A stretch of 64,000 nucleotides of DNA, from positions 1-64,000 of the forward strand of contig LRBF01000001.1 in the NCBI GenBank assembly GCA_001580565.1. Direction: 5' to 3'. Positions 36,018 to 43,344 of this stretch are shown piece by piece (the first letter of the stretch is position 1; the number at the start of each line of letters is the position of its first letter). Source of the stretch: Caballeronia megalochromosomata (lineage in GTDB: Bacteria > Pseudomonadota > Gammaproteobacteria > Burkholderiales > Burkholderiaceae). A program made the translations under genes and the position numbers. A model generated the notes under the pieces. It saw only the letters and a list, made by a program, of their open reading frames with translations, searched no databases and was not told where the DNA came from.

Positions 36018-36547
36018 ACGCGATCACCGGGCGGTTCTCGCCGCTGCAACGCGCCCTGCACTGGATCATGGCGATATGCATTCTTGCGATGCTGTTCATC
36101 GGCGTGGGCATGGTGTCGACGGTGAGGCCGGATTATCTGACGCTCGTGTCCATCCACAAGCCGCTCGGCGTCGCCATACTCGTGCTTGCGCTGATTCGTC
36201 TCGTGGTCAGAATTACCCGCGGCGCGCCGCCGCTGCCCGCAGACATGCCCGCGCCGATGAAGCTCGCCGCGTATCTGTCGCATCTTGCGTTCTATGCGCT
36301 GATGATCGCGTTACCGCTCTTGGGCTACGGGATGCTGTCGGCGGCGGACTATCCTGTAGTGATATGCGGCTGGCGCTTGCCATCGCTTCTGCCTCATAGC
36401 AATTCATTGCACACGCTGCTCTGGAACGCGCATCGCTTTCTCGCGTTGTGCTTTTTCGCGTTGATCGTCGTGCATCTCGCGGCGGCGCTGTTTCATGCGC
36501 TCGTGCGGCGCGACGGCGTGTTCCATGCGATGGCGCCGTGGAAGTAG
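36014..36547 (+). CDS. Cytochrome b561 (di-heme, four-helix)
   Basis: A 177-residue inner-membrane protein with four hydrophobic helices. Heme-ligand histidines are visible in ALHWIMAICILAMLF, SIHKPLGVAILVLAL, LSHLAFYALMIALPLL and LIVVHLAAALFHALVRRDGV. The family passes electrons from quinol to periplasmic partners. The ATGA overlap with the catalase-like gene makes that its likely partner. The gene ends 12 bases before the convergent MocR-type gene. Confidence 0.9.
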   Translation: MNAITGRFSPLQRALHWIMAICILAMLFIGVGMVSTVRPDYLTLVSIHKPLGVAILVLALIRLVVRITRGAPPLPADMPAPMKLAAYLSHLAFYALMIALPLLGYGMLSAADYPVVICGWRLPSLLPHSNSLHTLLWNAHRFLALCFFALIVVHLAAALFHALVRRDGVFHAMAPWK

Positions 36548-36558
36548 GCGATGCAGAC

Positions 36559-38076
36559 TCAGGGGCGCCGCTGCTGCACGACCTGAGCCAGCGCCCGCAC
36601 ACCCGGCTCGATCAACTCGGCGCGTATCGCTGAAAAGCCCATGCGGAAGCATCGCTGACCATCGGCGGGATCGGCGAAGAACACGTTGCCCGGTTCGATC
36701 AGCACGCCGAGCGCTTGCGCGTCCTTGGCGAGGCGCGTCGCATCGAGCCACGGCGGACCTTCGACCCAGCACGACGCGCCGCCCGTCACCTTCGACGCAC
36801 GCAACTCCGGCAGATGCGCAGCAAGCGCCTCCATCAATACTTCAGCGCGTTCCTTGTACACGCGCCCGAGCTTGCGCAAGAGCGTGTCGTGATGCCCGAG
36901 TGCGAGAAAGGTGGCAATGGCCCGCTGAATGTACGCGGCCGGATGCCGGATCATCAATCGGCGCAGCGCGCGCAGTTCGCGTATCAAAGTGCGCGGCGCG
37001 ACGATATACCCGAGCCGCAAACCCGGCGCGAATGTCTTCGACAGCGAGCCGATATACACGACGCGCTCCGCCGTATCGAGACTCTTCAACGCCGGATGCG
37101 GCGTGCCCGAAAACGTGTTTTCGCTTTCGTAGTCATCTTCGATGACGATGAAATCATGCTTCACCGACAGATCCAGCAGTCTGCGCCTCCGCTCGATCGG
37201 CATCGTCGCGGTCGTAGGGCATTGATGGCTCGGCGTGACGTACACATAGTCGCACTGGGCGATCACGTCTTCATCGTCGATGACAGCGCCGTCCTCATCG
37301 ACTTCGAGCGGCATGATCTGCGCGTTGTGATGCTGGAAAATGTTGCGCGCATCCGGATAGCCGGGATTCTCCATGCCGACTTTCGTTTGCGTCCCGCAGA
37401 GCAGATCGCCCATCAGATACAGCGCCTGCTGACAGCCGTTCGTGACGACGATTTCGTCGGGCATCGCGAACACGCCGCGGCGCGGCAGCACGCGCGTGCG
37501 AATCTGCTCGACGAGCGTTTCGTCGTCGCGTTCGATCAGATCGGGCGCCCAGTTGCGGATTTCCATCACCGACAGGCCGTGCATGCAGCTTTCGCGCCAG
37601 TCGCTCGTGGGGAACAACTCGGTATCGAATTGCCCGTAAATAAAGGGATATTTGTAGCTCTGCCAGTTCGACGGCTTGACGATATTGCGCTGATGCGAGG
37701 GCGCATGTCTGATGCGGGCGCTCCAGTCGGGATGACCTTGCTGCGTCTCGATGCTCGGCGCGTCTGTGACGCCCGTCGCGGTGAAGCCGCGCTGCAATTC
37801 TTCCGTCGCCGGATTCACGAAGTGGCCGCTGCGCTCGCGCGACACGAGATAGCCTTCCTCGACGAGCTGCTGATACGCGAGCACGACGGTATTGCGCGAC
37901 ACATTGAGCTGATCGGCGAGTTCGCGGCTCGAAGGCAAGGCGGAATCGGGCGCGATATGACCGCTCAGGATCGCATTGACGATCATCTGGCGGATCTGGT
38001 TCTGCAAGCTCATCCCCGAGACCCGCGAGTGCTGGAAGAGCTGCGCCCAAAGCGTAGCGGTTGGGCGGGTGGGCAT
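36559..38076 (-). CDS. MocR/PdxR-type regulator (GntR HTH plus aminotransferase domain), possibly TauR
   Basis: A 505-residue fusion regulator. The GntR winged helix (about 20-90) has SLQNQIRQMIVNAILSGHIA and LPSSRELADQLNVSRNTVVL. The rest is a fold-type I aminotransferase-like domain, with the PLP lysine in YIGSLSKTFAPGLRLGYIVA and VIEDDYESE upstream. In Rhodobacter and others the taurine regulator TauR belongs to this subfamily and controls xsc. Here the gene is the minus-strand neighbour of the isethionate and xsc genes and is 18 kb from the taurine dehydrogenase genes. A TauR role is therefore a position-based inference. A terminator-like hairpin separates it from the transporter upstream. 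Confidence 0.82.
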   Translation of the reverse strand: MPTRPTATLWAQLFQHSRVSGMSLQNQIRQMIVNAILSGHIAPDSALPSSRELADQLNVSRNTVVLAYQQLVEEGYLVSRERSGHFVNPATEELQRGFTATGVTDAPSIETQQGHPDWSARIRHAPSHQRNIVKPSNWQSYKYPFIYGQFDTELFPTSDWRESCMHGLSVMEIRNWAPDLIERDDETLVEQIRTRVLPRRGVFAMPDEIVVTNGCQQALYLMGDLLCGTQTKVGMENPGYPDARNIFQHHNAQIMPLEVDEDGAVIDDEDVIAQCDYVYVTPSHQCPTTATMPIERRRRLLDLSVKHDFIVIEDDYESENTFSGTPHPALKSLDTAERVVYIGSLSKTFAPGLRLGYIVAPRTLIRELRALRRLMIRHPAAYIQRAIATFLALGHHDTLLRKLGRVYKERAEVLMEALAAHLPELRASKVTGGASCWVEGPPWLDATRLAKDAQALGVLIEPGNVFFADPADGQRCFRMGFSAIRAELIEPGVRALAQVVQQRRP

Positions 38077-38145
38077 GCACGTCTCCTGCGAAATGTTCTG
38101 GTGATGTTCAGATATTACGTGCGGCTTGCACGGCTTGCCAGTGGG

Positions 38146-38180
38146 ATAAAAATTCGCCGCGCGGGGAATGCGGCGCGGCG
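38146..38180 (-). terminator. Rho-independent terminator after the MHS transporter gene
   Basis: The stem CGCCGCGC (38155-38162) / GCGCGGCG (38173-38180), with a 10-base loop, is followed on the minus strand by AATTTTTATC. It lies 26 bases after the transporter stop, separating it from the MocR gene. Confidence 0.65.
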
Positions 38181-38205
38181 GCTGTCCACGTCCACCCGGG
38201 GACGA

Positions 38206-39519
38206 TCAACTCACGGAAAACGCCATCTGCCGCCGTTGCCGCAACCCGACCCACGCTGCCGACAGCGCGCTGATGACGCCCGCCGCGAGGCAATACGTCG
38301 CGATCATCCACGGCTCGCCGCCATTGCGCTGCAAGAGCCATGTCGCGACGATCGGGCTGATGCCGCTCGCGAAGATGCCCGAAAACTGATACACGAACGA
38401 GATGCCCGAGTAGCGCACTTTGGCGTCGAAGAGCTCGGAGAAGAGCGCGGCTTCAGGACCATAGATCGATGCATACACCACGCCCAGCGGAATTACGACC
38501 GCGAGCCACGCGAGCATCGTATTGCCGCCGCTGTTCTTCATGAGCCAGAAGCCGAAGAATGCGGAAAGTCCCGTCGCGAGCGATCCCCAGAAGTAGATGC
38601 GCGCACGTCCGATGCGATCCGACAGGCGCCCGAAGAACGGAATCGTGAAGATCATCACGAAGGCGGCGACCATCACGCCGAAGAGCGCATCGGTGCGTTG
38701 CAGATGCAGCGTGCCCGTGAGATACGAAATCGAGAACACGCCGAATACATTGAAGAACACGCCGTCGATGAAACGCGCACCCATGCCCGCGATCGTGTTG
38801 CCGGGATACTTCGAGATCACGTCGACGATCGGCATGCGCGCTTCGCTGCCCGTCTTCTGGATACGCGCGAACTCGGGCGTTTCCATCACGTTCAGGCGGA
38901 TATACATGCCGATGACCACGAGCGCGAACGACAGGAAGAACGCGACACGCCAGCCCCACGCGAGGAACTGCGCATCGGTCAGCGTGAGCGAGAGGCCCGC
39001 GACCACACCCGACGACAGACACAACCCCAGCGCCAGCCCGATTTGCGGAATGCTCGCGTAAAAGCCACGCTTGTTTTCGGGCGCGTATTCGAAGGCCATC
39101 AGCACCGCGCCCCCCCATTCGCCGCCGAGACCGATGCCTTGCAGCACGCGCAGAAACAACAACAGCGATGGCGCCCAGATGCCGATCTGCGCATACGTCG
39201 GCACCATGCCGATCAACACCGTCGCGACACCCATGATCGTCAGCGTCATCACGAGCATGCTTTTTCTGCCGACGCGATCGCCGAAGTGGCCGAAGATCAC
39301 ACCGCCCAAAGGCCGGCTCAGAAAGCCGACGGCGAAGGTGCCGTAGGCGAGCATCGTCGAGATGAGCGGATCGCCGCTCGGAAAATACAGCTTGTTGAAG
39401 ACGATGCCGGCGACCACGCCGTATAGAAAGAAGTCGTACCACTCGATCGTCGCGCCTATCAGACTGGCGACGACGACTTTTCTCATCTGCTTGCCATCGG
39501 TTCGGGGCAGTGCGTTCAT
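38206..39519 (-). CDS. MFS transporter, metabolite:H+ symporter family; candidate isethionate importer (IseU-like)
   Basis: A 437-residue inner-membrane transporter with 12 predicted helices. The MHS-family marks are MRKVVVASLIGATIEWYDFF at the start, GYGTFAVGFLSRPLGG-like text early (TFAVGFLSRPLGGVIFGHFG), DRVGRKSMLVMTL, and LLLFLRVLQGIGLGGEWGGA. The family imports small organic anions with protons. It lies 32 bases after the GMC dehydrogenase gene, so the two are very probably co-transcribed. Together with the IclR, pta and xsc genes upstream this resembles the isethionate gene set described for Cupriavidus necator. The substrate assignment comes from context only. Confidence 0.8.
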   Translation of the reverse strand: MNALPRTDGKQMRKVVVASLIGATIEWYDFFLYGVVAGIVFNKLYFPSGDPLISTMLAYGTFAVGFLSRPLGGVIFGHFGDRVGRKSMLVMTLTIMGVATVLIGMVPTYAQIGIWAPSLLLFLRVLQGIGLGGEWGGAVLMAFEYAPENKRGFYASIPQIGLALGLCLSSGVVAGLSLTLTDAQFLAWGWRVAFFLSFALVVIGMYIRLNVMETPEFARIQKTGSEARMPIVDVISKYPGNTIAGMGARFIDGVFFNVFGVFSISYLTGTLHLQRTDALFGVMVAAFVMIFTIPFFGRLSDRIGRARIYFWGSLATGLSAFFGFWLMKNSGGNTMLAWLAVVIPLGVVYASIYGPEAALFSELFDAKVRYSGISFVYQFSGIFASGISPIVATWLLQRNGGEPWMIATYCLAAGVISALSAAWVGLRQRRQMAFSVS

Positions 39520-39551
39520 GGTTGTCTCCGTGATGGGTGTGAGACTTGTGC

Positions 39552-41225
39552 TCAGTCTCTTTGGCCTGCGTGGGCCATGGGCTTTTTCACAACGGCTTCG
39601 GGTACGTCTTGCACGCGCGTGACGTGCTGATAGCGCTGATCTTCGAGAATCATGTCGGCGGCCTTCTCCGCGATCATGATGACGGGCGCGTTCGTGTTGC
39701 CCGATACCAGCTCCGGCATGATCGACGCATCGACCACGCGCAGGCGTCCGATGCCGCGCAGCTTCAGGCGTTCGTCGACGACCGCGAGCGCGTCGCTGCC
39801 CATCTTGCAGGTGCCCGCCGGGTGATAGATCGACTGACTGAACTTGCGCGCAACCTCGAGCAGATCGGCATCGGACTGGTACTGCGAGCTCGGAATGAAC
39901 TCCGACACGATATGCTTCGCAAGCGAGGGCGCGGCGGCGATGCGGCGCGCCACCTTGATGCCGCCGATCACCACGGGATGATCGCGTTCGTCGGAGAGAT
40001 AGTTCGCGTGAATCGCCGGATACTGCAGCGGATCGTTCGAGCGGATTTCGACGCTGCCACGGCTATGCGGCCGCAACTGGCACACGGACGACGTGAAGGC
40101 CGAGAACGGATGCGCGCCCTGACCGGGCTTGTCGGCGGAAAGCGGTTGCATGTGGAACTGGATGTCGGGACGCGCGACATCCGGCGATGAGCGCGTAAAG
40201 ATCGCGACCTGACTTGCCGCGAGCGTGAGCGGCCCGGTGCGCGAGATCGCGTATTGCAGGCCGATCAGCGCCTTCTTCAGCGGATTGTTGACCTCGTCGT
40301 TGAGCGTGCGCTCGCGCGTCTTGAAGACGAGCCGCACTTGCAGATGATCCTGAAGATTCCGGCCGACCCCGGGCAATTCATGCCTGATTTGCACGCCGGC
40401 GTTGTTCAGCACGTTCGCGGGCCCGATACCCGAGTTCTGCAGAATCTGCGGCGAGCCGATCGCTCCGGCCGCAAGAATGACTTCGACGCGGGCGCGAACC
40501 GTCTTCACGACACCTTCATGCAGGTACTCGATGCCGGTCGCTTCCTTGCCGCTGAACAACACCTTGCGCGTCTGCGCGCGCGTCTGCACGATGAGATTGC
40601 GGCGGTCGCGCACCGGCTTGAGAAAGCCTTTCGCGGTGCTGCAGCGAAGACCCTTATAGGCCGTCTGCTGAAAATAGCCGACGCCTTCCTGGGTCGCGCC
40701 GTTGTAGTCCTCGTTGAACGGAATGCCGATTTCCTGCGCCGCCGCGATGAAATGATCGGCGATCGGGCGGCGCAAACGCAGGTCCGATACCTTCAACGGC
40801 CCGCCTGCGCCGTGATACTCGCTCGCGCCGTGCTCCTGATCTTCCGACTTCCTGAAGTAGGGCAGCACGTCCCTGAAACTCCATCCCGCGTTGCCGAGTT
40901 CGGCCCAGCGATCGTAGTCCTCGCGCTGGCCGCGCACGTAGAGCAGCCCGTTGAGCGAACTGGAGCCGCCGAGCACCTTGCCGCGCGGCCAGTCGATGCT
41001 GCGTCCGGCGACGGCATCGTCCGGTTCCGTGCGATAGCACCAGTCGAGCTCGGGATCGTGCATCGTCTTGAAGTAGCCAACGGGGATATGAATCCACGGA
41101 CTCGTGTCCGGGCCGCCCGCTTCGAGCAGCAGCACCGTGTTGGAGGGATCGGCGCTCAGACGGTTGGCGAGCACGCAACCTGCCGAGCCCGCACCGACGA
41201 TGACGTAATCGACTTCCTGCTGCAT
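39552..41225 (-). CDS. iseJ: GMC-family dehydrogenase, choline-dehydrogenase-like; candidate isethionate dehydrogenase
   Basis: A 557-residue FAD flavoprotein. FAD motif VDYVIVGAGSAGCVLANRLS (about 5-24), then LLLEAGGPD; GMC signature GKVLGGSSSLNGLLYVRGQ; substrate-domain C-terminus with the catalytic His in SIYHPAGTCKMG and Asn in VSGNTNAPVIMI. By family alone it oxidises a primary alcohol such as choline. In C. necator, isethionate dehydrogenase IseJ is a GMC enzyme giving sulfoacetaldehyde, and here the xsc-pta pair for that product lies just upstream with an IclR regulator. A GGAAC-N5-GTTTC operator-like element stands 28 bases before its start. Choline dehydrogenase remains the alternative; no betaine-aldehyde dehydrogenase gene is nearby. 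Confidence 0.7.
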   Translation of the reverse strand: MQQEVDYVIVGAGSAGCVLANRLSADPSNTVLLLEAGGPDTSPWIHIPVGYFKTMHDPELDWCYRTEPDDAVAGRSIDWPRGKVLGGSSSLNGLLYVRGQREDYDRWAELGNAGWSFRDVLPYFRKSEDQEHGASEYHGAGGPLKVSDLRLRRPIADHFIAAAQEIGIPFNEDYNGATQEGVGYFQQTAYKGLRCSTAKGFLKPVRDRRNLIVQTRAQTRKVLFSGKEATGIEYLHEGVVKTVRARVEVILAAGAIGSPQILQNSGIGPANVLNNAGVQIRHELPGVGRNLQDHLQVRLVFKTRERTLNDEVNNPLKKALIGLQYAISRTGPLTLAASQVAIFTRSSPDVARPDIQFHMQPLSADKPGQGAHPFSAFTSSVCQLRPHSRGSVEIRSNDPLQYPAIHANYLSDERDHPVVIGGIKVARRIAAAPSLAKHIVSEFIPSSQYQSDADLLEVARKFSQSIYHPAGTCKMGSDALAVVDERLKLRGIGRLRVVDASIMPELVSGNTNAPVIMIAEKAADMILEDQRYQHVTRVQDVPEAVVKKPMAHAGQRD

Positions 41226-41252
41226 GACACCTGTCTCCTGAAGTCTTCTTTT

Positions 41253-41267
41253 GGAACGAATCGTTTC
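41253..41267. promoter_or_regulatory. IclR-type operator-like element upstream of the iseJ-type gene
   Basis: GGAACgaatcGTTTC, an interrupted palindrome of the form GGAAC-N5-GTTYC. It lies 28 bases upstream of the GMC gene start in the 209-base gap after the IclR gene. The same form recurs at 45211, 46250 and, as a variant, at 47194. Confidence 0.55.
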
Positions 41268-41434
41268 GTTTGCGTTTCGTTCAATGTGGAAGAAGCGGGC
41301 AAGGAAGCCAAGAGAAAAGCGCGGAAGCTCGCGAAAGTGAAACGGAAAATGCGAAATCCGATTCAGAAATACGAGGGGGATTCGGGTTGTCCCTTAGATT
41401 ATTTCGTCATCCGAATCATATGCGAAACGGCGCG

Positions 41435-42259
41435 TCAGAAGGTCGCCGTGAGGTCGGCGGCGGCTTCCTGCAGACGCGGCACGAAGGTCAGCGCGCGCGA
41501 TAACGTCATGCGCGACACCGGCCCATGCACCGCGATGGCCGCGATGCATTTGCCGCGAGAGTCGAATACCGGCACGGCGACACAGGCGATGCCCAGCACG
41601 AACTCCTCGTTGTCGACGGCGATGCCCTTGTGCGCGATGCGATCCAGTTCCGCTTCGAGCAGGTTCGGATCGTCGAGGGTATTGGGCGTGAAGCGTTCGA
41701 GCCGCATCGCGCGGATGAGCGCGGCGCGTTCGTCGCGCGGCATCATCGAAAGCAGCAGCTTGCCGCTCGCGCTGCAATGCGCGGGCACGTGCGAACCGGG
41801 CTTGAGTTCGAGCCGCAGCGCCCACGTCGATTCGCAGCGGTCGAGATAGAGCACCTGCGTGTCGTGCAGCGTGCTCAGGTTGCAGGTCTCGCCGAGGTCG
41901 GCGACGAGACGCTCCAGAATCGCGTGGCGCTGACGTCGTGCGCCGCTGTGCATCATCACGTCGACGCCGAGCCGTTCGAGGCGCGGGCCGATCACGTAGG
42001 CGTTCTTCTGCCCCGGTTCACGCGCGACGAAGCCGCCCGCTTCGAGTGATTGCAGCATGCGATGCAGCGAGGCTTTCGGTTGCTCGATGATGTTCGCGAG
42101 TTCCGCGAGCGACAGCGCGCCTTTTGCCGCGACGAGATGTTCGAGCACGCTGAAGGCGCGCAGCGTGGGGGTTTCAGCGCGCGCGGCGTTGTCGACGAGC
42201 GGCGCGTTTTCCGCCGATTCAGACTGAACGAATGCTTCGGTGTCGGCTCGCGTATCCAT
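41435..42259 (-). CDS. IclR-family transcriptional regulator (IseR candidate)
   Basis: A 274-residue regulator. The N-terminal winged helix-turn-helix is LRAFSVLEHLVAAKGALSLA and ELANIIEQPKASLHRMLQSL (about 36-80). The IclR effector domain has GETCNLSTLHDTQVLYLDRC, PAHCSASGKLLLSMM and GIAVDNEEFVLGIACVAVPV. It follows pta with no gap: the pta stop is next to an in-frame GTG, with an ATG three codons further at 42259, which I chose. Co-transcription with xsc and pta and location before the iseJ-type gene suggest control of isethionate use. It is closely similar to the IclR protein at 46355-47113. Confidence 0.86.
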   Translation of the reverse strand: MDTRADTEAFVQSESAENAPLVDNAARAETPTLRAFSVLEHLVAAKGALSLAELANIIEQPKASLHRMLQSLEAGGFVAREPGQKNAYVIGPRLERLGVDVMMHSGARRQRHAILERLVADLGETCNLSTLHDTQVLYLDRCESTWALRLELKPGSHVPAHCSASGKLLLSMMPRDERAALIRAMRLERFTPNTLDDPNLLEAELDRIAHKGIAVDNEEFVLGIACVAVPVFDSRGKCIAAIAVHGPVSRMTLSRALTFVPRLQEAAADLTATF

Positions 42260-42268
42260 GATGCGCAC

Positions 42269-43282
42269 TCACGCCGTGTGATGCCGTGCCGCCTGCGCCT
42301 GCACGCAGGTCACGGCGATCACGTGATAGATATCGTCGGCGCTGCAGCCGCGCGAGAGGTCGTTGGCCGGCTTCGCGAGCCCTTGCAGCAGGGGCCCGAT
42401 GGCCTTCGCGCCGCCAATGCGCTCCGCGAGCTTGTAGCCGATATTGCCGGCTTCGAGACTCGGGAAGATCAACGTGTTCGCGTGGCCGTCGATCTGTGAG
42501 TGATGCACCTTGCGCATCGCGATCTCCGCGACGATCGCGGCGTCGAGTTGCACGTCGCCGTCGATGGCGAGGCCGGGACGCGCTTCCTTCACGCGCCGCG
42601 TCGCATCGATCACTTTATCGACGGCTGCGTGGTGCGCGCTGCCGCTCGTCGAGAACGACAGCATCGCGACGCGCGCATCTTCCATCAAGAGGCTGCGCGC
42701 GCTGTCGGCGGCGGCCATCGCGATTTCCGCGAGTTGCTCGGCGTTCGGCTCGACGACGAGCGCGCAATCGGAGAAGATGAGGCCGCCTTTCATCGTATGA
42801 AAAGGCTCGCACAGCATCATCAGGAAGAAACTGGAAACCAGCTTGAACGACGGTCGTACGCCAATGATCTGGATCGCGTTGCGCACGACATCCGCCGTCG
42901 TGTTGACCGCGCCGGACACGGAGCCGTCCGCCTCGCCCGTGCGCACCATCAGGTTCGCAAAGCACAAAGGATCGAGCACGGCGGCGCGGGCCTGATCGGG
43001 CGTCATGCCTTTTTTCTCGCGCAGAGCGAAAAGCTCTTCCGCGAAGCGTTCGGTATGGGGTGAATGAGAAGGATCGATCACGTCGATGCCTTCGAGATCG
43101 ATGCCCGCGCTGTCCGCGATCTGATAAGCACGCGCTCGCGCGCCCACGAGCACGATGCGCGCGATGCCTTCCTCGTGCGCGCGTCGCGCTGCCTGAAGCA
43201 CGCGCGTGTCTTCGGCTTCGGAGAGGACGATGCGCATCGGCAGGTCGCGTGCCTGATCGATGATGCGATGCATGGCTTTCAT
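42269..43282 (-). CDS. pta: Phosphate acetyltransferase (short form)
   Basis: A 337-residue PTA/PTB-domain enzyme that converts acetyl phosphate plus CoA to acetyl-CoA. Typical blocks: RIVLSEAEDTRVLQAARRAH at the start, MVRTGEADGSVSGAVNTTAD in the middle, and NTLIFPSLEAGNIGYKLAER near the end. It lacks the N-terminal regulatory domain of the long E. coli form, as do the Pta proteins paired with Xsc in sulfonate degraders. It lies 62 bases after xsc, with a terminator-like hairpin between, and directly before the IclR gene. Confidence 0.93.
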   Translation of the reverse strand: MKAMHRIIDQARDLPMRIVLSEAEDTRVLQAARRAHEEGIARIVLVGARARAYQIADSAGIDLEGIDVIDPSHSPHTERFAEELFALREKKGMTPDQARAAVLDPLCFANLMVRTGEADGSVSGAVNTTADVVRNAIQIIGVRPSFKLVSSFFLMMLCEPFHTMKGGLIFSDCALVVEPNAEQLAEIAMAAADSARSLLMEDARVAMLSFSTSGSAHHAAVDKVIDATRRVKEARPGLAIDGDVQLDAAIVAEIAMRKVHHSQIDGHANTLIFPSLEAGNIGYKLAERIGGAKAIGPLLQGLAKPANDLSRGCSADDIYHVIAVTCVQAQAARHHTA

Positions 43283-43304
43283 GGCGGGCCTGTTGTGACG
43301 TGAA

Positions 43305-43333
43305 GAAAACGCCGCTCCGGACTCGGAGCGGCG
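43305..43333 (-). terminator. Rho-independent terminator between xsc and pta
   Basis: A perfect 10-bp stem CGCCGCTCCG (43310-43319) / CGGAGCGGCG (43324-43333) with a 4-base loop. On the minus strand the stem is followed by TTTTC. It begins 12 bases after the xsc stop and should stop part of the transcription before pta. Confidence 0.75.
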
Positions 43334-43344
43334 TGGCGATGGAC

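Noticed and set aside
36715..39426. A 903-codon open frame on the plus strand
   Set aside because: It is antisense to the MocR and MHS transporter genes, is rich in Arg and His as expected from the reverse of high-GC coding sequence, and shows no domain.
39552..41225. Choline dehydrogenase (betA) as the primary name of the GMC enzyme
   Set aside because: Family similarity allows it, but no betaine-aldehyde dehydrogenase, betI or choline transporter is adjacent, while xsc, pta and an IclR gene are. It is kept as the alternative.
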